Source: Echinicola vietnamensis DSM 17526
GTDB taxonomy: Bacteria; Bacteroidota; Bacteroidia; Cytophagales; Cyclobacteriaceae
Assembly: GCF_000325705.1 (NCBI RefSeq)
Contig: NC_019904.1
Span: 318,001-382,000 of the forward strand
Direction of reading: 5' to 3'
Length of the DNA: 64,000 nucleotides
Shown here: piece by piece, positions 18,355 through 25,254 of the stretch
Position numbering within the stretch: position 1 is the first letter of the stretch
Layout of the letters: each line of letters starts with the position of its first letter
Program-made: the position numbers and the translations under genes
Notes under the pieces: generated by a model
The model's input: the letters and a program-made list of their open reading frames with translations, nothing else
Told to the model about the DNA's origin: nothing
Databases searched by the model: none

Positions 18355-19393
18355 CAGTGAAAAACCTGTCGGTGTCATCGGCATTGGCAGTTTTGGCACC
18401 GCCATAGCCAATATTTTGGCCGAAAAAAACAATGTCATCGTCTACGCCAGAAAGCAGGAAATCGTGGACGAAATCAATGAACAGCACAGCGCAGAGGGCC
18501 GGGAGCTCAACCAAAACATCACGGCGACGACGGATCCGCAGTCCCTTTGTGAGACCTGCGAAGTGATGTTTCCGGTGGTATCTTCCTCCGGCTTCAGGGA
18601 CGTCATGAAAAAATTCGCCCCTTTCCTGCACCCCTACCACATCCTCATCCACGGCACCAAAGGCTTGGTCCTGAACCTGCCCGAAGGCCGCAACCTCGAC
18701 AATGTGTCCAAAATCCACCGCGAAAACATCTGGACCATGAGCGAGGTGATCCAAAATGAAACGGTCGTCGTCCGCGTCGGCTGCCTGGCCGGGCCGAACT
18801 TGGCCAAGGAACTTGCCAAAGGACAACCTGCCGCCACCGTCGTCGCCAGCAGGTTCAACGAAGTCATCCTCGAAGGACAGCGGCTCCTCCGATCGGACCG
18901 GTTCCAAGTGTACGGCAACCAGGACATCATCGGTGTGGAACTCAGTGGTGTACTCAAAAACACCATCGCCATCGCCTCCGGCGCCTTGGCCGGGCTGGGA
19001 CTCGGCGAAAATGCCAAGGGACTGCTGATCTCCAGGGGAATGGTGGAAATGATCCACTTGGGCAATGCCCTTGGCGGACAAACCCAGTCTTTCGTAGGCC
19101 TCGCCGGGATCGGAGACCTGGTGACCACCTGCAGCTCTACTTTCTCCCGTAACTACACCGTAGGTTTCCGCTTGGCAAAAGGGGAAACCCTGGAGGCCAT
19201 CAATGACAGCATGGACGAAGTGGCCGAAGGAATCAACACCGTCAGGCTCTTGAAAACTTTCCTGGAAGGCACCGGCATGCGCGCGCCCATCACCGAAAAC
19301 CTGTACAAAGTGCTCTTCGAAGGCTTTAAGGTCGAAGATGCCCTCTACTACCTGATGAAATATCCGTTTAATGTGGACATCGATTTTCTGTGA
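18329..19393 (+). CDS. gpsA: NAD(P)H-dependent glycerol-3-phosphate dehydrogenase GpsA
   Basis: Cytoplasmic enzyme reducing dihydroxyacetone phosphate to sn-glycerol 3-phosphate for phospholipid synthesis. The 354 residues have the dinucleotide motif VIGIGSFGTAIANIL (about 15-29), the central motif HGTKGL, GPNLAKELAKGQPAA, the catalytic-lysine region SGVLKNTIAIASG and the substrate-binding GDLVTTCSSTFSRN. Length is normal. It overlaps the acyltransferase by 26 bp in another frame, with ATG at 18329. An antisense frame of 435 residues across it is a shadow. Confidence 0.95.
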   Translation: MTLKNSSNNSEKPVGVIGIGSFGTAIANILAEKNNVIVYARKQEIVDEINEQHSAEGRELNQNITATTDPQSLCETCEVMFPVVSSSGFRDVMKKFAPFLHPYHILIHGTKGLVLNLPEGRNLDNVSKIHRENIWTMSEVIQNETVVVRVGCLAGPNLAKELAKGQPAATVVASRFNEVILEGQRLLRSDRFQVYGNQDIIGVELSGVLKNTIAIASGALAGLGLGENAKGLLISRGMVEMIHLGNALGGQTQSFVGLAGIGDLVTTCSSTFSRNYTVGFRLAKGETLEAINDSMDEVAEGINTVRLLKTFLEGTGMRAPITENLYKVLFEGFKVEDALYYLMKYPFNVDIDFL

Positions 19394-19463
19394 TCCTCGT
19401 CGTGAGGTATCCCTGCCGAGGAAAATCGCTGCAAAGCTGAACCTAAACGAATGCAAAAAACCT

Positions 19464-20357
19464 ATGAAGACCGTATCCATTCCTTGCCTTTTCATCCTTT
19501 TGCTCACCATGCTAGCCTGCACTTCAAGCAAGTCCCCCCTGCTCCTCACCGGTACAGCACCGACCATGGTGTCGGATGAGTTTTCTTTTACCGAAGGACC
19601 GACCGTAGCGCCGGACGGGGACGTGTACTTCACCGACCAGCCCAACAACCGCATCTACCGGTGGTCGGCAGAAACGGAAACCATCAGCCTCTACATGGAA
19701 GATGCCGGCCGCGCCAACGGGCTTTATTTTGACAAAAAAGGCAATTTACTCGCTTGTGCGGATGAAAACTTCCAGCTGTGGCGTATTGATCAAAACCAAG
19801 AAGTGGAAGTACTGGTGGATGGCTTTGAGCAGCAAAACCTCAACGGCCCCAATGACCTGTGGGTGGACAAAAAAGGCGGCATCTACTTTACCGACCCTTA
19901 TTACCAGCGGGAATACTGGACGAGGCAAGCTCCGGACATGGACCGGCAACGTGTCTATTACCGGTCGCCCGATGGCCACACCAAAGTGGTGGCGGACCAC
20001 TTTGTCCGGCCAAACGGCATCATCGGCAGCCCAAAAGACAAAACACTCTACATCGCGGACATTGGCGACCAAAAAACCTACCGCTACGACATCCACAAAA
20101 ACGGCAGCCTCAGCGAGCCGACCCTATTTGTGAACATGGGCTCGGACGGCATGACCATGGATGAAAACGGCAACATCTACCTCACGGGAAACGGCGTAAC
20201 CATCTTCAACCCCGATGGCGAGCAAATCGGCCAAATCCCGATTCCCCAAAAATGGACGGCCAACGTGACCTTTGGTGGAAAAGACCGCAAAACCCTCTTC
20301 ATCACCGCTGGCCCAGCCGTCTACACCCTAAAACTAAACGTCTCCGGCACCAAGTAG
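19464..20357 (+). CDS. SMP-30/gluconolactonase-like lipoprotein
   Basis: Predicted six-bladed beta-propeller lactonase exported as a lipoprotein. From ATG 19464 the product is 297 residues with a lipobox (LLLTMLAC) ending its signal. The metal ligands of the SMP-30 fold are visible: Glu in FTEGPTV, Asn in LNGPNDLWVD and Asp in GSDGMTMDENGNIYLTG. Known members hydrolyse sugar lactones or organophosphates; the substrate here is unknown. The longer frame upstream overlaps gpsA and lacks a signal, so it was not used. Confidence 0.85.
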   Translation: MKTVSIPCLFILLLTMLACTSSKSPLLLTGTAPTMVSDEFSFTEGPTVAPDGDVYFTDQPNNRIYRWSAETETISLYMEDAGRANGLYFDKKGNLLACADENFQLWRIDQNQEVEVLVDGFEQQNLNGPNDLWVDKKGGIYFTDPYYQREYWTRQAPDMDRQRVYYRSPDGHTKVVADHFVRPNGIIGSPKDKTLYIADIGDQKTYRYDIHKNGSLSEPTLFVNMGSDGMTMDENGNIYLTGNGVTIFNPDGEQIGQIPIPQKWTANVTFGGKDRKTLFITAGPAVYTLKLNVSGTK

Positions 20358-20381
20358 AAACATCTATTTGTAACCGTTATT

Positions 20382-20464
20382 TTAAGCCACAGATAAAAGG
20401 AATGAACACAGATTAGTAATAGCTGGAGCATCCTATCTGCGTTTATCAACGTTCATCCGTGGCC
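20382..20464 (+). repeat. Dispersed ~80-bp intergenic repeat, copy 1
   Basis: Begins TAAGCCACAGAT and ends TTCATCCGTGGCC. Related copies occur at 53340-53421 and 53817-53897 (opposite orientation) and at 54254-54315 (shortened). The ends are partly complementary (GCCAC...GTGGC), so it can fold back on itself. Function unknown. Confidence 0.75.
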
Positions 20465-20497
20465 AAAGAGAAACCATAGACGACAAAGAATAGGCAT

Positions 20498-20514
20498 AGC
20501 CATCGAAATAGGCT
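20498..20514 (+). repeat. 17-bp repeat shared with 40640-40656
   Basis: AGCCATCGAAATAGGCT occurs here and, identically, at 40640-40656, both times just after a rightward gene or gene-flanking region. The ends AGCC/GGCT can pair. Probably a short REP-like unit. Confidence 0.6.
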
Positions 20515-20575
20515 TTCCATAATCAAGCGGAATTGACGTTTAAGCCAACCTCATTGCTAGCGAAACTTTGGTAAC

Positions 20576-21670
20576 TCAATTATTCATTTCCTGTGCTTTG
20601 AACATCTCATACCCTTTCTCCTGAAACGGATAATCCCAGCAGCCCATGCGGTGAAAAAGCTGGCCACCAAAGCCCTTCTTGTAGAGGTGGACGCCATGCA
20701 GCGGATGGGAGCGGTCCAGGTTGGGGGCACAGCCAAACATGTCATACTCCTCACAGCCAAAAGCCTTGGCACGCTTAATCGCTTCCCACTGCAGTGCATA
20801 ACTCGCCATGGCCTGGCGTTGGTCTGATGCTGAAGCTCCAAAAAGATAAGTCGCCCGCTTATGGCTGAGCACCAGCAGCATCGAAGCCAACTCCTGCCCT
20901 TCATGTGACGCCATCAGCAAGCATACCCGCACCTGCTCGTCCTGATGGGCAAAGAGGTCCAAAAAGTAATCCTTGGTCTGATACGTGATGCCTTTCCGGA
21001 TCCCCGTTTCTTCATACAGGGCATACCAGTCATCCAACTTTTCGACACCATATTCGCGGACTTCCACCCCCTTCTTATTCGCCTGGCGGATATTATAACG
21101 CGTATTGTAACGCATCTCGTACAGCAATTCTTCCGACCCGCGGTCCAAATCCAGAAAAAAGGTGTTTTTCGGCAGGGCATCGCCGGGGCTCTTGCGCAGG
21201 TTCCAATGGTCGGTATTGAAGTTTACGCGAAATTCCTGCGTCTGCACCGGGGGCGGCCCTTGCCAATTGCCCTTGGGATCGTACAACTCCTGCTCATCGG
21301 CCCATTGGTTTTCCCAAAGGAGATCGTAGCGGATAAAGACGCAATGCTCAGGTAAATGAGGCCTCAAGGATTCCGAAAGCTTCTCCAGAAATAGCCCTTG
21401 GTGCTCAAACCGCGGCTCCAATTTCGGCCCATAAGGCACATAGGCAAAGCAGTGCCCTTCGCCAATATCCTTGAGCAAGATCAGCAAGTCCTCCTCCAAC
21501 TGCTGCGAGGCCCCAGCATAGGGATCCAACAGTGCCTTGGACACCTTCAGCCGAAAGCCGTTGGGCTTAAACCCCTGTTTGTGTTTTACCTTTGCCCAGA
21601 ATGGGGTCTGTGGCAAAATATTAGTCGCATTGATTTGGTCAACTGACGTTCGCTCCGCAGTACAGGTCAT
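20576..21670 (-). CDS. FemA/FemB-like (GNAT fold) aminoacyl or acyl transferase
   Basis: The 364-residue protein resembles the FemAB group of double-GNAT enzymes, whose best-known members add amino acids to lipid II from aminoacyl-tRNA. Supporting stretches are TPFWAKVKHKQGFKPNGF near the N-terminus, ELLYEMRYNTRYNIRQANKKG (first 20 residues typical of the mid-protein R-x-N-I-R block) and ASYALQWEAIKRAKAFGC near the C-terminus. No signal peptide is seen. ATG 21670 is preferred over a GTG one codon upstream. The substrate is not evident. It could instead be a BioF2-like acetyltransferase linked to polysaccharide synthesis. It stands alone. Confidence 0.75.
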   Translation of the reverse strand: MTCTAERTSVDQINATNILPQTPFWAKVKHKQGFKPNGFRLKVSKALLDPYAGASQQLEEDLLILLKDIGEGHCFAYVPYGPKLEPRFEHQGLFLEKLSESLRPHLPEHCVFIRYDLLWENQWADEQELYDPKGNWQGPPPVQTQEFRVNFNTDHWNLRKSPGDALPKNTFFLDLDRGSEELLYEMRYNTRYNIRQANKKGVEVREYGVEKLDDWYALYEETGIRKGITYQTKDYFLDLFAHQDEQVRVCLLMASHEGQELASMLLVLSHKRATYLFGASASDQRQAMASYALQWEAIKRAKAFGCEEYDMFGCAPNLDRSHPLHGVHLYKKGFGGQLFHRMGCWDYPFQEKGYEMFKAQEMNN

Positions 21671-21844
21671 CACATGTTAATTTTCAGCCGGCCGGGGGAA
21701 GCACCTCTCCCACTCGCCATAAAACAAGCCGCAAAGCTAAAAAATCATCCAAAGACCAAAAAATATTTCGTGTAGTTTTCTATAAATCAAGGCATTCGGA
21801 ATAAAACCCACCCTTTATCCTTTCTCCATGGCTATTGTTATGAC

Positions 21845-22040
21845 GCCCTGCCAGGGCTGGGGTTGGGGAAGTTGTAGGGGCTACAATCGGTTCCTTGTGC
21901 ATGCTGTTCCTGATTTGGAATCAGGAACTCTTGAAAAGGGGGATTTGCAATCCCCATGGAGGGGAATCTACTTGCCAATACATATTACTTGACATCGAAT
22001 ATTCATTTTCTTTTACCACGCTGCTGCTCCTAACGGAGCA
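21845..22040. repeat. Cluster of five perfect short hairpins (REP-like); rest of 21674-22314 has no gene
   Basis: Perfect inverted repeats sit side by side: GCCCTG-C-CAGGGC (21845-21857), TTGTAG-GGG-CTACAA (21872-21886), GTTCCTGATT-TGG-AATCAGGAAC (21906-21928), GGGGATT-TGC-AATCCCC (21939-21955) and TGCTCC-TAAC-GGAGCA (22025-22040). Such units resemble REP sequences mobilised by IS200-like REP-associated transposases, but no transposase is in the window. The remaining gene-free sequence on either side shows no coding signal. Confidence 0.75.
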
Positions 22041-22314
22041 TTATTGCGACACTTTTCTACGCCCTACCAGCCCAATGCCCAAACTGACTTATGCCGCTAG
22101 CTATAAAACAGTTTGGTAAAGTCATGCTACTGCTAAATCTCCTTGTGCCGTAGGCTCAAAACTGCTTCTCGAATTTACCTAGCCTACTCATAGTTAACCA
22201 CTGAATAGCATCCATTGACGTTCCAAAAGTACCGTATTTGTTTCGCCCCAAACCGCCATAAATATAAAAAGACAAAAAAGCTTCCCCATAATCACCCCAT
22301 TCCCAGCAACAGTC

Positions 22315-22375
22315 ATTCAACAAGGCATTCAGGCTTGGCTGTTCCAGCCGTCAGCATGCTTAGTTATTGTGTGTA
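22315..22375 (-). other. attC-like site 1 (61 bp), after the antitoxin gene
   Basis: Read on the minus strand this begins TACACACAATAAC eight bases after the antitoxin stop, folds into an imperfect palindrome (AAC/GTT, GCAT/ATGC, GGCTG-GAA-CAGCC) and ends GTTGAAT, an exact match to the integron core GTTRRRY. Length equals the classical 59-base element. Its opening TACACACAA is complementary to TTGTGTGTA at the start of the same cassette (23124-23133 region). This is the most canonical of the four sites. No integrase is nearby. Confidence 0.65.
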
Positions 22376-22382
22376 GTGCTTT

Positions 22383-22700
22383 TTATTCAGTTGCCAAATC
22401 CATTTTCTGGTTTAGCAACTCTACGTTAAAATTAATTTTTGCGTTTAACGCCCTGAAAACTTTTAAAATCGTCTCAAACCTTGCGTCTGTCAAATTATTC
22501 TCGATTTTGGAAATCTGAGCTTTTTTCACTCCGATTAATTCTCCGAGTTGGGTTTGTGTCAATTTCCTTTCTTTTCGAGCTTGTTTGATTGCTTCTCCGA
22601 TTAAGTCAAGTCGCAATTCGTTTTCATAAGCATCTCTTTCCGCTGTACCTTTTTTCCCAAGATATTTGTCTTTTACTTCGTCAAGTGTGTATGTTTTCAT
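22383..22700 (-). CDS. XRE-family antitoxin (HigA-like)
   Basis: DNA-binding antitoxin of a host-inhibition-type toxin-antitoxin pair. The 105 residues have a charged N-terminus and a complete helix-turn-helix at about 37-75 (KLTQTQLGELIGVKKAQISK). It starts at ATG 22700, which overlaps by one base the stop of the upstream toxin remnant; toxin-first order is the rule for higBA. The antitoxin frame is intact whereas the toxin is broken. The gene is AT-rich compared with the flanking chromosome and sits in a cassette bounded by attC-like sites, so lateral acquisition is likely. Confidence 0.85.
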   Translation of the reverse strand: MKTYTLDEVKDKYLGKKGTAERDAYENELRLDLIGEAIKQARKERKLTQTQLGELIGVKKAQISKIENNLTDARFETILKVFRALNAKINFNVELLNQKMDLATE

Positions 22701-23046
22701 TACTTCTTGTTTTTACTTTCAAAATATTTGTTCATCAATTCGGTCGCTTTGTCAATTTTCTTTTTCGGTGTTTTTTGCATTTTTTTTGACAATTCCGTGA
22801 GTTGCAATCACAATAGTCACTTCATTATCCGTTTTGTCCCAAAATGCAAAGAGTCGGTATTGCTTTTTGTTGTACAAGGTTCGAAATTCCCAAATATCTT
22901 ATGTCAGTTTTTTAAAGAGCGTATTGTCGGTTTTAACTTTTGCTCTGTCAATATTGAAAAGTATATTCTTTCGAGCCTTTTCATCGAGTGTATCCAAGAA
23001 GTCAAAAAACTTCTTTTAGAAAATCAACTTTAAATTTTTCCGTCAT
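22700..23046 (-). pseudogene. Decayed HigB/RelE-family (Gp49-like) toxin gene
   Basis: Minus-strand translation from ATG 23046 gives a RelE-superfamily toxin only if three lesions are ignored. They are a one-base expansion of a T run (plus-strand A6 at 23004-23009), an in-frame TAA at 22899-22901 in the context LT*DIWEFR, and a one-base expansion of an A run (22780-22787). Restored pieces read FDFLDTLDEKARKNILF, DIWEFRTLYNKKQYRLFAFW, IVIATHGIVKK and MQKTPKKKIDKATELMNK, matching Gp49-like HigB toxins (mRNA interferases). Two homopolymer shifts might be sequencing errors, but the nonsense codon could not be. The final stop overlaps the antitoxin ATG. Confidence 0.85.
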
Positions 23047-23123
23047 TCAGATATTTGTTTGTTACAAATGTAAAAGTTTCCTTTTTAGTAAATAAATTTT
23101 ATTCCGAAGACGTTTTCTCACAA

Positions 23124-23260
23124 TACACACAACGGTCAAGTATAAGAGCAGTAGCGGATTTCAAGGTAATTACCTTTCCGCCACCACAAAAGTTTATTAA
23201 ATGCACAGACCTTGAATTTATCACTTTCCCCGCTATTGCTCTTATACAATGTTGTAGGGC
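23124..23260 (-). other. attC-like site 2 (about 137 bp), after the DUF262 gene
   Basis: Imperfect palindrome with outer arms GCCCTACAAC (minus strand, 23260-23251) and GTTGTGTGTA (23133-23124). The inner arms TATAAGAGCAnTAGCGG and their complement match over 17 bp with one mismatch. It shares CAACGGTC, CGGATTT and CAGACCTT blocks with site 3 at 25111-25252. The last codons and stop of the DUF262 gene lie inside it, as is common when an integron cassette gene runs into its attC. Confidence 0.6.
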
Positions 23261-25068
23261 GTTTTTTCTTGTTCCGTATTCTCTCGTATTATTTTCTTCA
23301 ACAACTTTTCTCTCTCCTGAATGTACACTTTAAAGTTTTCAAATTTTAGGTCTATTGATTCAGGTATCAAAAGTGAGTTTCTTATTCCAAGGTTATGTTT
23401 CTCTTGTTTTTCTATCCAATTCTTTAATTCCGATTTGTTCTTAGATTTATTTTGTTCTTCTGAAAGTAACGCCAAATTCAACACAGTATTCCAATGACTT
23501 TGATAGAACTCAATGTCTTCTTCATCTTCTAAAAAGCTGAAATCTGAATTTTCAAATTGACTTCTTGGATATAGATGGTCAATATTTGGATTTTTAAATT
23601 CAAAATTGAATTTTGGAAAGAGAAGCGACAATACATAAAACCCATCTAAACTGTCATATGAGGTTCTTAGTATATTTTCTAACTTTTCTTCGTCCATTAA
23701 AAAACTACGGTTCGTGCCTTTGAACTTTTCCTTTAGCTGAACTAAAGGGAAATCGCTTTCGTGGTTTTTTTCAATCACTTGTTTAATTGATTTTAAAAAG
23801 CCGTCTGAACTGCCACCGAATAGCTTATTCAAAAGGGATAGGTGAAGGTAATTTTTAATTATAGATTTATTTCTAACGTGTTTGTTATCCTTATTTATCT
23901 CATTTGAACAGTCTTTTAAGTAGATGTAGTAGATTATTGGAATAACTGCATTTTTTGACCGTAAAGAATGATTGTTAAAAGACAGTGATTTTACAAGCTC
24001 AAAGCTTGATTTAATGCTTCTTGTTATTTTACCCCATTCAGATTTAATTTTTTGAATTGTTTCGCCTTGAAAGTTTTTTAAAGCAAACCTGATGTCCGCT
24101 GAGAAAAAAACCAAGCAAGTTTTTAAAACAAAGTCCTGATTAATCCCAAAACCAATATCTTCTACCTGTCTGATTAATTCGTCAATTTCTTCACGTGCTC
24201 CTTTTGTGGATTTTCCTGATTCCCAAGATGCTGTTATAATTGACATTAGTAGGTCTGCGAAAGAAAGTATAGATCCACCTGAATTAGTTCTTATGAATTC
24301 ATAAAGCACTTTGTCAAAGTCTTGATTTTTTTCTAAGAAGAAGTTGATTATTGGCTTTTCATTGGTCAGCTTATATAGCTTTAACAATGTCTCGCCTGGA
24401 AATCCACCAATATCAAGCTCGTTTTTAGATAGATAAGTAATTACGCTATGTTCGTTCTGAAATTTCAGAATTTCTCCAACTTCAAACCAAAAGCAATCAA
24501 CTTCAAATCTTTTGCCTTCTTCATCTACGACTCCTTTAGTTTTTCGATTGTTTTGTTGTTCGTGTTCATTATGAATGAGAAATCGAAAATCATATACTTT
24601 CTTTTCTTCATCATCAACAATTGGATTTAGAATATCAAGGTATAATTTCCTGCTTGGGTAATCTCGCTCATCCTTTTGATATTTCTTCTTCCTGTAAACA
24701 TACTTTTTGTAGGCATATGTACCTTTTAAACCAATATACAGACTGTTCAGTCGCTGTTGTCCGTCAATTACAGCTTTAAAGTCTTTATAGCCATTAGTAT
24801 TTCTTTCTTCGTTGTTTCCCCCTTTGTATTCAATGTATTTTCTCAAAAAATCGTAGAAACGGAACTGATTTTTAATGTTCGCATCTGTTACAGACCAAAA
24901 CATAAAAGTGTTTATGGGGTAATCCTGCATAATTGAGTCAAAAAGAAACTCAACTTGTCTTGTATTCCAAACGAACCGTCTTTGAATTGAGGGAAGAAGC
25001 AAGTCTCCTGAATCTATATTGTCTATTGCTTCCTTTACAGTTATAGCTTTCTCTAGTTCGTTTGCCAT
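23242..25068 (-). CDS. DUF262/DUF1524 protein (GmrSD/SspE-like restriction nuclease)
   Basis: Likely anti-phage nuclease. The 608 residues have an N-terminal DUF262 domain, a ParB/Srx-like NTPase fold, with LLPSIQRRFVWNTRQVEFLFDSI (first 20 residues diagnostic) near 24-46 and FKAVIDGQQRLNSLYIGL near 95-112. A long helical middle follows. The C-terminal DUF1524 HNH-type nuclease has PNIDHLYPRSQF, and HWNTVLNLALLSEEQNKSK as the downstream N...K part. GmrSD cuts glucosylated phage DNA and SspE acts with phosphorothioation systems; which applies here is unknown, and no modification genes adjoin it. AT-rich, single-gene cassette with 10-bp complementary ends, GTTGTAGGGC and GCCCTACAAC. Confidence 0.88.
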   Translation of the reverse strand: MANELEKAITVKEAIDNIDSGDLLLPSIQRRFVWNTRQVEFLFDSIMQDYPINTFMFWSVTDANIKNQFRFYDFLRKYIEYKGGNNEERNTNGYKDFKAVIDGQQRLNSLYIGLKGTYAYKKYVYRKKKYQKDERDYPSRKLYLDILNPIVDDEEKKVYDFRFLIHNEHEQQNNRKTKGVVDEEGKRFEVDCFWFEVGEILKFQNEHSVITYLSKNELDIGGFPGETLLKLYKLTNEKPIINFFLEKNQDFDKVLYEFIRTNSGGSILSFADLLMSIITASWESGKSTKGAREEIDELIRQVEDIGFGINQDFVLKTCLVFFSADIRFALKNFQGETIQKIKSEWGKITRSIKSSFELVKSLSFNNHSLRSKNAVIPIIYYIYLKDCSNEINKDNKHVRNKSIIKNYLHLSLLNKLFGGSSDGFLKSIKQVIEKNHESDFPLVQLKEKFKGTNRSFLMDEEKLENILRTSYDSLDGFYVLSLLFPKFNFEFKNPNIDHLYPRSQFENSDFSFLEDEEDIEFYQSHWNTVLNLALLSEEQNKSKNKSELKNWIEKQEKHNLGIRNSLLIPESIDLKFENFKVYIQEREKLLKKIIRENTEQEKTPYNIV

Positions 25069-25110
25069 TTTAGTTTAATATTTCTCGTTAATCCAACTGT
25101 TGTTTTAAAT

Positions 25111-25252
25111 GCCCTACAACGGTCTCGAGTATGATTAGTAACGGATTTTTAAGCACTAACTTTTCGGATTATTACAGACCTTTAATCTCTTCATTTTGTT
25201 TCGTTTAAGCGATTAAACCGCTATTTTTTATATACGTTGTTAGCCACTGGGC
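25111..25252 (-). other. attC-like site 3 (about 142 bp), after the 525-residue gene
   Basis: Minus-strand sequence opens GTGGCTAACAACG three bases after the upstream gene's stop and closes with GACCGTTGTAGGGC. Interior blocks (ATAGCGG near the start, CCGTTACT and GACC just before the GTT core) recur in site 2. The bases after GTT differ between the two sites, as expected if GTT is the crossover point. Confidence 0.6.
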
Positions 25253-25254
25253 TT

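Noticed and set aside
19371..19463. Upstream extension of the SMP-30 gene
   Set aside because: The extra 31 residues overlap gpsA and would bury the lipoprotein signal that starts at 19464.
18347..19654. 435-codon minus-strand frame across gpsA
   Set aside because: gpsA is complete with all motifs on the plus strand; the antisense product is low-complexity and runs into the next gene.
22700..23046. Programmed frameshifting in the toxin gene
   Set aside because: Two shifts plus an in-frame stop would all have to be bypassed, and neither homopolymer is placed like a known slippery site with a stimulator. Decay is simpler.
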